From an uncultured Bacilli bacterium (lineage in GTDB: Bacteria; Bacillota_I; Bacilli_A; RF39; UBA660): a stretch of 13,833 bases of DNA. Shown one piece after another: positions 8,190 through 13,833 of this stretch; within the stretch, counting starts at the first letter, position 1; every line of letters starts with the position of its first letter. The stretch spans positions 1-13,833 of the forward strand of contig CAKOXD010000015.1 of NCBI GenBank assembly GCA_934130005.1, in the 5' to 3' direction. The position numbers were made by a program, and so were the translations under genes. A model generated the notes under the pieces. It made no database searches. It was given only the letters and a program-made list of their open reading frames with translations, and was not told the origin of the DNA.

Positions 8190-8293
8190 CTATACGTTCC
8201 AAGTCCTTATAAATACTAACTTAAATCAATTATAATTTTTCGTTAGATGTGTCAGTTAGCAATTAAAATAAGCCCCTACTTCTAGTTAATATA

Positions 8294-8335
8294 AAAAACA
8301 CTAGCACAAAAAATCTATTAAATAGACCTGTACTA
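8294..8335 (-). terminator. Terminator hairpin at the left copy of repeat A
   Basis: CTAGTACA pairs with TGTGCTAG (one mismatch), then an internal loop, then a 5-bp TCTAT/ATAGA stem with a 3-base loop. On the minus strand the stem is followed by TGTTTTTTAT. It would end both the KAP/HEPN operon transcript and any short RNA started by the promoter within repeat A. Confidence 0.6.
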
Positions 8336-8386
8336 GCGTCTTTCTTTAACTAATTTAAGTATATCAAATTATTTTTATTTAATCAA
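8302..8386 (-). repeat. Repeat A, left copy (85 bp)
   Basis: Matches 13162-13246 in the same orientation at a constant offset of 4860 bases, with four mismatches in 85 and no gaps. It contains a promoter (TTGATT, 17 bases, TATACT) and the hairpin described at 8294-8335. Together with repeat B it fills the noncoding 8190-8481 interval, in which no gene is seen. Confidence 0.9.
8358..8386 (-). promoter_or_regulatory. Promoter inside repeat A, left copy
   Basis: Minus strand TTGATT (8381-8386), spacer of exactly 17, then TATACT (8358-8363) preceded by TGA, an extended -10. Predicted start near 8351. With the terminator at about 8294 this would make an RNA of roughly 58 bases with no open frame. 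Confidence 0.6.
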
Positions 8387-8408
8387 TAAATTCAGATAAA
8401 TTTCTCCA

Positions 8409-8452
8409 TACTAAAATAATATTAGTATATATCTATGGCTTATATATAATAG
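8409..8452 (-). repeat. Repeat B, left copy (44 bp)
   Basis: Matches 13541-13584 with two mismatches in 44. It includes a perfect dyad TACTAA-N7-TTAGTA and the palindrome TTATATATAA. Here it is separated from repeat A by only 22 bases; at the right end a 60-codon gene sits between the two. Confidence 0.85.
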
Positions 8453-8481
8453 ATGCAATAAGCATAATAAAATATATATAA

Positions 8482-8700
8482 TTATTTATTATTAACTATC
8501 TTATCTAATTTACTTCTTATAATACTTTCTTCTCTACTACCATTAGTAGTTAATCTTATTAATGGCATATTATATTTAGATAGTATATTATTCTTTAATA
8601 TATCTCTTTCTTTTTGTTTATTATCTTCTTTATGATATTTATATCCATCTACTTCTACTGCTGTAATGACATTTTTGAAAAAATAAACCTTAAGTTTCAT
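8482..8700 (-). pseudogene. Fragment of a DUF2726-like PD-(D/E)XK nuclease domain
   Basis: The 72 residues contain ITAVEVDGYKYH, then KQKERDILKNNILSKYNMPLIRLTTNGS. This is the second half of a DUF2726/VSR-like nuclease fold, with the ExD strand, the RDxxKN helix and the final PLIRL strand. The first half, with the leading catalytic Asp, is missing. The ATG has no ribosome binding site and overlaps the end of the preceding gene by 11 bases within a run of seven A (minus strand). Removing one A would fuse the two frames into one protein of about 358 residues. So this is either the frameshifted tail of the upstream gene or a leftover domain from an earlier neighbour. It is probably not a functional nuclease alone. 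Confidence 0.6.
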
Positions 8701-9550
8701 TTTTTTCGTTTTTATATTGTTTTTCTATTTCATATATTTGATTAAAATAATTGTTAATTCTTTTTTTATCATCTTCAAAAGAAGAGGTGTCGTCGTTATA
8801 CATATTTAATAGCTCTTTATATAGATTTAATCCATAACGTTTTATAAATTCTTCTTTATACTCTTTGGATAGTAAATAGTCTTTTAGTTTAAAGTAAATA
8901 TAATCTAACTGTTCAATCGTAGTATTCTTAAAATCTATATTTTTAAAATCTTCAATCATTAAACGGTTAAACTCATATATATTTTGAAACTCATTTTTAT
9001 TTTTTTCATTTGCCTCTTCTAAAACTATTATTGATTTTTCATAAGATACTCGTATCTCTATATTTGATAAAATGAAATCTAACAATTCGTTTTTTTGTAA
9101 TTTGTTTAATTCATAATTTAAAACATAATTACAAACATCATATAGTCTAAAAAACTTTTCTTTATCTATACTGGTTTTAAAAATAATATATTCTTCTTCA
9201 CAATTAACTTTATCATAATGTTCATTCTTATTTCTAAAAGCCCTATATAATTCGGCAAATATATATTCTTTGGACTGACACTTCAAATTTTTTGATATTA
9301 TTGTTTCATTAAATAAACATTCTAGCTTGTGAGCATTTTCAAAATATTCCTTTTTATCAACAATTGCTCTGGCATAATTATATAAATTTATTTGAAACTG
9401 TTCAAATTTAGAATTTATATCATTTTGAATATCTGTATCAAATTTTTTCTGAATATTATTGATTAATCTTTTATATTCATTTAGATATTTATCAACTTTA
9501 TTTTTTCCAATCAATATAGATGATAAAATATGTTTCTTTTTTTCTTCCAT
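8690..9550 (-). CDS. Helical protein with HEPN-like RNxxxH motif
   Basis: This 286-aa protein is almost entirely alpha-helical and charged, with no membrane segment. Residues 101-113 include R106-N-K-N-E-H111, the RNxxxH form of the Rx4-6H motif that marks HEPN-domain RNases, preceded by an amphipathic helix (FAELYRAF). HEPN proteins in defence and toxin-antitoxin loci commonly cleave RNA and arrest growth. I base the assignment on this motif and the helical character only, so it is a candidate. It lies 10 bases after the KAP NTPase gene and is clearly in its operon. Its ribosome binding site (GTGGTGA) is weak, suggesting lower translation or coupling to the NTPase. The C-terminus may once have continued into the nuclease fragment downstream. 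Confidence 0.65.
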   Translation of the reverse strand: MEEKKKHILSSILIGKNKVDKYLNEYKRLINNIQKKFDTDIQNDINSKFEQFQINLYNYARAIVDKKEYFENAHKLECLFNETIISKNLKCQSKEYIFAELYRAFRNKNEHYDKVNCEEEYIIFKTSIDKEKFFRLYDVCNYVLNYELNKLQKNELLDFILSNIEIRVSYEKSIIVLEEANEKNKNEFQNIYEFNRLMIEDFKNIDFKNTTIEQLDYIYFKLKDYLLSKEYKEEFIKRYGLNLYKELLNMYNDDTSSFEDDKKRINNYFNQIYEIEKQYKNEKNET

Positions 9551-9560
9551 CGGTTCACCA

Positions 9561-12500
9561 CTAAATTTTTGTTTTATTATATGTCACACGAATTTTATTT
9601 TTTTTAATCCCGCAATTATTTATAATACCTTTTAATTGTAAATAGTTCATTAATGTATACATATAGTCAACATTTTCAAATGATAAAGAGGTAGTAACAC
9701 CATTTCTTATTTTGCTTATTCTTTCATTTATTTCATATAAATATTTAATATTTATAGGATTAGATTTATGTAAATATATAAAATAATTAATTTTATCTTT
9801 TATTTCTAAGCAGAAAAATAACTGTTCTACTATGGAATCATTTAAGAAAATATTATTTTTTATTATTTCATTTATCAGATATGATAATCCTTTTTTAGAA
9901 ATTATTGATATGTCAATAACATCTAACAATTGTATTTTTTTATTAATATCAATATTACTATTTATTATCTCGTCTATAATAAATGTGTCATGTTCAATAT
10001 TATTTTTTAAATTCAAATAATCATCATATTTATTAACCACCAATTTAGACAATAGGATTATATTTTTTTTAAATAAATAATTATATGTATCTATGTTTAA
10101 ATCCACTTTATTAAAATTTATTAATTCTTCAACAAATTCTTCATTGATTTCTAATTCGTAATTAAATAAAGAAATAATATAATCAAATTTTTCGGCTATA
10201 ATTTTATAATTTATTAGTGAATTTGAAGTAGAATAAATCATTTTTGATTCAAAATCTTTGAAATTATCATCATTAATTACATTATAGTCGTTTCCAATTT
10301 CTGATAATAAGTATTGTATTACTTCATCTATTTCACCAACTTCATTATAATAACATAAAATATTTTTCATTGATATATTAATATAATTTTCAGTAATAAT
10401 TTCTTTCCATAAACTAGTGTCTTCAATATCATTAATATTAGTAATATTTTCATTTTCTTTCTCTAATATTAAAATTTTCTCCTTTTTATTTAAATTAGAA
10501 GAATTAATAGCTTTTAAAATATTAAGTTCTTTACTATCATATATTTTAAAACTATTATAAAATTCGGCAAACGAATTTGATTCAATAAGTTTATCTTTGA
10601 AATTAGTAAAATTGTCATTTTCAAATAGCATGTCTATTACATCAGCATCTTTATAATAGTTATCAATTTCATACAAATCTATTAATTTATCATAAAACGA
10701 TTTATTTGGAACATAAAATTTGTTATTGTAAAATATATCTATAATTGCCACCACTATTTCATCATAATCTTTAAATGATGGTTTCAAATAATTAATGTTT
10801 AAAACGCTTGTTTCATTAATTTTTAATTTATTTAAAAAATCAACATTTTGTTCTAAAAATTCTTTTAATTTTACATAGCAATTTTCTTTTAAATCAAGTT
10901 TAATATTTTCTAATATTAATTTTAACCATTTTTTATTATTAGTTATGATTTCTAAATTATTAAAGAAATATAAAATTAATTCGTTATCAAATATTTTTTG
11001 CAACACTTTTGTGAAATTAATTTCATTATAATTACAATATTCATCTAAAAATTTTAGTTTATAATTATTCATTTGTTTAAATTGAGAGTAAAATTTCTGC
11101 TGCTTGAGAGAAGAAATATTATTTATTAGATAGTCACATATATAAAAATTTAAAACTGTTTCTTTATTAAAATCTTTTGCTTGAATAATGTTAACAATCT
11201 TTTCTATATTTTTTAATTCATAATTATAATTTGCTTTTTCATTAGTATCAACCATTATTAAGAATGAATAATCCATTTGAGTTAAATCCCCTGACTTAAA
11301 ATAAGACAAATTATTTTCATAGTTTTCTTTAATAAAGCCATTTTTTACCAAAGAAATTAGAATTTTATTGTTTAATAGTTCTTTATAATTATCATCATTA
11401 CTTAACAATTCGTTTATACTATCAATGTTCAGTATTTCTTCCATAGACATTTCTTTATATTTTTCTATTAATTCTTTATTATAGATAATTTTTTCTTCCA
11501 TTTTTTCAAATTCATAATCTAATTTCTCTACTTTATCTAAAAATTCATTTTTAATTTTTGCTTCAATAGATTTTGTGTTATAACTAGAAAAGTTACAGCG
11601 AATATCTTTATTTCGTAAATCCTCAATATTTATTTCAGAATTAATAAAACCATCAAGAGATAATTCTTGTTCACCAATATAAATTTTTGTTTTATTTATG
11701 TAATTATTAAAATATTCATTTTTTAAAATGTCTAGTAAAAATGATTTTTTTAAATCTTTTAAATCCTTAATTTTTTGACTTTTTGCATCATTAATTTCTT
11801 TAACAATTTGATTATTATTTTCAATTAATTCATTAATTAGCATTCTTATAAACTCTTTTTTAGAATTAAATATATTATACAAATCACCATCATATTCAAG
11901 TCTTTTATCAAAATCAGAAGGTTTGATATTTTTATAACTAATGATAGCAAACAATTGTGTATAGTCGATATCCTGATTATCTTTTAATACATCAATATAC
12001 ATCTTAAATTCCATAAAAATATTATTTAATAATCTTCTATCTTGTATGTGTAGGCTTAATATGCTAAACAAATTCTCATTAATTGTTAACTCATATTTAT
12101 TTTGAATTTTTTTATATAATTCCATTATATATTGTTTTGCATTTTGGCTTGAAAACTTTGAGACGACTGGTATTATATTATCAAAAAATTTCACTCGTTC
12201 CTCCGGATTTAAAAACAAATCATCCCTCAAAGCGTAAATAAAAATTACACCACCATTTTTAGAAATAGTTTCATTAGAATTCAACATGAAATTAAGTTCT
12301 TTCAATTTTTTAAATATTTCTAATGATATTTTCTCATATCTATCTAAGTCTTCTATGATAAGAATTTTAGTTTTTGTTTGTTTAAAAAAATATACAATTT
12401 CATCTAGATATTTATTAAATACCGACTTTTCATCATTATTCGAAAATGAAATTTCTAAGTCTTTATATTTCAGTGCTAAAGTATTTATATATATTTGAAT

Positions 12501-13082
12501 TATACTAATTAATTTATATATGCATAGAAATATAACTATAAAATATATATAATATATAATAAAGATAATACTATCAGAAAGGTATTGATGAAAAAAATTG
12601 TACAATGGAGTGAGCATGGCCTCATAAACCTCTGGAAAATAAAAATTTATACATAACATTATGAAACATGAAATTATTGCTAATGAAATTTTTTTTAATC
12701 TACTAATATATTTAATTCTTTTAAATCTAGACAATGGCAATTTATTTTCATCAATAGTGTAAATTATTTGTTGTAATATTTTTGTTTCTATTTCATTAGA
12801 AACAATATTGGTTTCATCACCTGTTGCTTGTTTATAATTACCTAATGATATTCTTATACTTTTGTAACTATTATCTAATTTTTTTAATATTGAATTTATT
12901 ATACTAGTTTTACCAATTCCATATCTTCCAGTAAAAGCAATTATTTTATTTTTATGTTTAATTGCCTCCATAAAACTATTAAAATATATATTTTTTTCAT
13001 CAACATCATCTCTTGGAGCTAATGAAAAAAATATTTCATCTTTATTTTGCAATTCCTTCCTTTTAAAAACTTTTTTACTCAT
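9561..13082 (-). CDS. YobI-like KAP-family P-loop NTPase with membrane hairpin
   Basis: This 1173-aa protein is a KAP-type P-loop NTPase. Walker A GRYGIGKT is at 52-59. Two membrane segments (about 132-149 and 171-198) are inserted between the Walker motifs, as is typical of KAP NTPases. Walker B IIEDLDR is at 242-248. A conserved FIYALRDDLF stretch (281-290) and RVKFFDNIIPVV (296-307) match the YobI subgroup by recall. Residues from about 400 to the end are a long helical array, ending in a small basic strand-rich tail (KKNKIRVTYNK). KAP members include phage-exclusion proteins such as PifA; YobI's own role is not established to my knowledge. It is first in an operon with the HEPN-like gene. 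The ATG follows GAGGTG by 7 bases; a three-codon frame, ATGAATGAGTAA, overlaps this start. Likely anchored on the inner face of the membrane. Confidence 0.88.
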   Translation of the reverse strand: MSKKVFKRKELQNKDEIFFSLAPRDDVDEKNIYFNSFMEAIKHKNKIIAFTGRYGIGKTSIINSILKKLDNSYKSIRISLGNYKQATGDETNIVSNEIETKILQQIIYTIDENKLPLSRFKRIKYISRLKKISLAIISCFIMLCINFYFPEVYEAMLTPLYNFFHQYLSDSIIFIIYYIYFIVIFLCIYKLISIIQIYINTLALKYKDLEISFSNNDEKSVFNKYLDEIVYFFKQTKTKILIIEDLDRYEKISLEIFKKLKELNFMLNSNETISKNGGVIFIYALRDDLFLNPEERVKFFDNIIPVVSKFSSQNAKQYIMELYKKIQNKYELTINENLFSILSLHIQDRRLLNNIFMEFKMYIDVLKDNQDIDYTQLFAIISYKNIKPSDFDKRLEYDGDLYNIFNSKKEFIRMLINELIENNNQIVKEINDAKSQKIKDLKDLKKSFLLDILKNEYFNNYINKTKIYIGEQELSLDGFINSEINIEDLRNKDIRCNFSSYNTKSIEAKIKNEFLDKVEKLDYEFEKMEEKIIYNKELIEKYKEMSMEEILNIDSINELLSNDDNYKELLNNKILISLVKNGFIKENYENNLSYFKSGDLTQMDYSFLIMVDTNEKANYNYELKNIEKIVNIIQAKDFNKETVLNFYICDYLINNISSLKQQKFYSQFKQMNNYKLKFLDEYCNYNEINFTKVLQKIFDNELILYFFNNLEIITNNKKWLKLILENIKLDLKENCYVKLKEFLEQNVDFLNKLKINETSVLNINYLKPSFKDYDEIVVAIIDIFYNNKFYVPNKSFYDKLIDLYEIDNYYKDADVIDMLFENDNFTNFKDKLIESNSFAEFYNSFKIYDSKELNILKAINSSNLNKKEKILILEKENENITNINDIEDTSLWKEIITENYINISMKNILCYYNEVGEIDEVIQYLLSEIGNDYNVINDDNFKDFESKMIYSTSNSLINYKIIAEKFDYIISLFNYELEINEEFVEELINFNKVDLNIDTYNYLFKKNIILLSKLVVNKYDDYLNLKNNIEHDTFIIDEIINSNIDINKKIQLLDVIDISIISKKGLSYLINEIIKNNIFLNDSIVEQLFFCLEIKDKINYFIYLHKSNPINIKYLYEINERISKIRNGVTTSLSFENVDYMYTLMNYLQLKGIINNCGIKKNKIRVTYNKTKI

Positions 13083-13101
13083 TCATGTACACCTCACTTC
13101 G

Positions 13102-13143
13102 AAAAAATAAGCAGTATCCATCTAAAAAAGAATAAATACTGCT
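13102..13143 (-). promoter_or_regulatory. Leader hairpin with U-tract before the KAP gene
   Basis: A perfect 8-bp stem (AGCAGTAT/ATACTGCT, arms 13136-13143 and 13110-13117, 18-base loop) is followed on the minus strand by TTATTTTTTC and then the ribosome binding site. It lies between the promoters and the ATG, where a terminator-like structure would act as an attenuator. Confidence 0.55.
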
Positions 13144-13157
13144 ATCTTTCATTTATA

Positions 13158-13166
13158 ATTATAGCA
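13158..13166 (-). promoter_or_regulatory. Extended -10 promoter for the KAP/HEPN operon
   Basis: Minus strand TGCTATAAT, a perfect extended -10, formed exactly where the right copy of repeat A ends and diverges from the left copy. Predicted start near 13151, giving a leader of about 70 bases that begins just before the leader hairpin. There is no good -35. Confidence 0.5.
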
Positions 13167-13246
13167 CAAAAAATCTATTGAATAGACCTGTACTAGCGTC
13201 TTTCTTTAATTAAGTTAAGTATATCAAATTATTTTTATTTATTCAA
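13162..13246 (-). repeat. Repeat A, right copy (85 bp)
   Basis: Second copy of the 85-bp repeat, with 81 of 85 positions identical to 8302-8386. It stands directly upstream of the KAP/HEPN operon and downstream of the 60-codon gene. Here the last CTAG of the hairpin is CTAT and the following T-run is absent, so the terminator seen in the left copy is weakened. Confidence 0.9.
13218..13246 (-). promoter_or_regulatory. Promoter inside repeat A, right copy
   Basis: Minus strand TTGAAT (13241-13246), 17-base spacer, TATACT (13218-13223) with TGA before it. Predicted start near 13211, giving the KAP operon a leader of about 130 bases that includes both hairpins. The spacing and both hexamers are kept in the two copies, apart from one -35 base. 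Confidence 0.6.
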
Positions 13247-13264
13247 GATATTTTGACAATTTTT

Positions 13265-13447
13265 TTATTCATCATCATACTCAGAATAATAGTCATCATC
13301 TTCTAGTTCTTCCTCTTCAAAGTTAAATGAATCATACTTCTTTTCTTTTACTAATTCTTTTTGCCAATCCTCTAAATCATTATTATCTTTTTTATTATCA
13401 TCTTGAGTATCAGTAAATGCTTTTATTAAGTTCCATATTAAGCACAT
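13265..13447 (-). CDS. Small acidic protein, 60 aa, unknown
   Basis: The N-terminus (MCLIWNLIKAF) is short, hydrophobic and amphipathic, and the rest is highly charged, ending in a run of Glu, Asp and Tyr (EEEELEDDDYYSEYDDE). A central LEDWQKELVKEKKYD segment looks helical. The ATG follows GGTGGTGA by 5 bases and an extended -10 promoter lies about 20 bases above it, so it is likely expressed. I do not recognise the family. It sits between repeats B and A, and the left B-A pair lacks it. An acidic DNA-mimic or antitoxin-like role is conceivable but unsupported. Confidence 0.65.
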   Translation of the reverse strand: MCLIWNLIKAFTDTQDDNKKDNNDLEDWQKELVKEKKYDSFNFEEEELEDDDYYSEYDDE

Positions 13448-13466
13448 AATATCACCACCTGAAATT

Positions 13467-13475
13467 ATTATATCA
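13467..13475 (-). promoter_or_regulatory. Extended -10 promoter of the small acidic gene
   Basis: Minus strand TGATATAAT lies about 20 bases before the ATG, with a poor -35 (TTCATA at 18 bases). The implied leader is very short, just enough for the ribosome binding site. Confidence 0.5.
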
Positions 13476-13540
13476 TAGTTTTTTGTTATATATGAATATA
13501 CGATTATTTTTCTACTCTTATTTATATAATTACTTTTTTA

Positions 13541-13584
13541 TACTAAAATAATATTAGTATATATCTACTGCTTATATATAATAG
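13541..13584 (-). repeat. Repeat B, right copy (44 bp)
   Basis: Matches 8409-8452 with two mismatches in 44 and contains the same TACTAA-N7-TTAGTA dyad. It lies about 90 bases upstream of the small acidic gene, so it could be a regulatory site for it. Confidence 0.85.
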
Positions 13585-13666
13585 GTATCTTGGATACTTT
13601 TAATTAAGATAAGTTTACTTAGCTTAATTAAACACTAATAAGACTTACATAGTAAGGCTTATAGTG
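13585..13666. repeat. Three back-to-back hairpins
   Basis: Consecutive inverted repeats: GTATC/GATAC (13585-13597); a near-perfect 34-base palindrome at 13599-13632 (arms TTTAATTAAG and CTTAATTAAA enclosing TAAGT-TT-ACTTA, one A/G mismatch); and a 15-pair stem at 13633-13666 with loop ATA, one mismatch and one bulge. None has a classical T-run on the plus strand. They fill the noncoding stretch between repeat B and the terminator at 13698, in which no gene is seen. Confidence 0.7.
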
Positions 13667-13697
13667 AACATAATAGAAATAATATATAGGTATATTA

Positions 13698-13722
13698 AAA
13701 CTAAGACTTGATATCTTAGTTT
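13698..13722 (-). terminator. Terminator of the right-edge gene
   Basis: Perfect 9-bp stem AAACTAAGA/TCTTAGTTT with a 7-base loop, one base beyond the TAA of the partial gene. On the minus strand it is followed by TAATAT, a modest U-tract. Confidence 0.65.
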
Positions 13723-13723
13723 A

Positions 13724-13833
13724 TTATTTAGTTAATGTTAATGTTTTTATTTTAAAATCTTTAGTATCATAACCCCATGGATTAGATACTAATCTTGTAT
13801 TATTTATTATTATATCTTCTTCTTTATGATCAT
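13724..13833 (-). CDS. C-terminal end of an unidentified protein (runs off right edge)
   Basis: Thirty-five codons before a TAA, ending NPWGYDTKDFKIKTLTLTK. The frame is open to the window edge, has a protein-like composition and is followed at once by a hairpin terminator, so it is probably the true 3' end of a minus-strand gene. The fragment is too short to assign to a family. Confidence 0.5.
   Translation of the reverse strand, partial: DHKEEDIIINNTRLVSNPWGYDTKDFKIKTLTLTK

Noticed and set aside
1..13833. CRISPR array, tRNA or rRNA genes
   Set aside because: No regularly spaced repeats, no cloverleaf-like sequence and no rRNA-like conserved stretch were seen on either strand.

Overview
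The window is a strongly AT-rich stretch from a low-GC Bacillota-type genome (Clostridia or Erysipelotrichia-like, by inference). It shows strong AAGGAGG ribosome binding sites, extended -10 promoters (TGnTATAAT), ordinary stop-codon use and Firmicutes-type phage repressor and integrase remnants. Nearly every intact gene is on the minus strand. The content is a defence island built on decayed mobile DNA, with what looks like host sequence only at the left edge, where the first 16 codons of a response regulator run off the window.

Layout. (1) 1-358: response-regulator start, its promoter, a nested bidirectional terminator, a short integrase-tail-like remnant and the res terminator. (2) 359-4622: a complete type III restriction-modification operon, mod then res, with its own promoter. 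(3) 4728-5810, plus strand: a headless S24-type phage repressor and a headless tyrosine integrase, both lacking catalytic residues and separated by an apparent deletion scar. (4) 5824-8039: a two-gene operon of an uncharacterised 255-aa protein followed by a 479-aa PD-(D/E)XK nuclease-like protein. (5) 8040-8481: noncoding DNA with a second integrase-tail-like remnant, a terminator and two repeats (A and B). (6) 8482-13082: an operon of a 1173-aa membrane-associated YobI-like KAP P-loop NTPase, a 286-aa helical protein with a HEPN-like RNxxxH motif, and a fragment of a DUF2726-like nuclease domain. (7) 13083-13833: a structured leader, second copies of repeats A and B bracketing a 60-aa acidic protein, a run of hairpins and the 3' end of another gene.

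How it fits together. The type III system modifies adenines and cleaves unmodified DNA. The PD-(D/E)XK pair and the KAP/HEPN operon are the candidate undescribed systems. The KAP/HEPN pairing suggests an ATP-dependent membrane-associated sensor coupled to an RNase-like effector (inference). The 85-bp repeat A, with 81 of 85 positions identical, carries a well-formed promoter followed by a hairpin and lies at both ends of the KAP/HEPN operon. This suggests duplication of a regulatory cassette and a possible route for loss or exchange of the operon by recombination.
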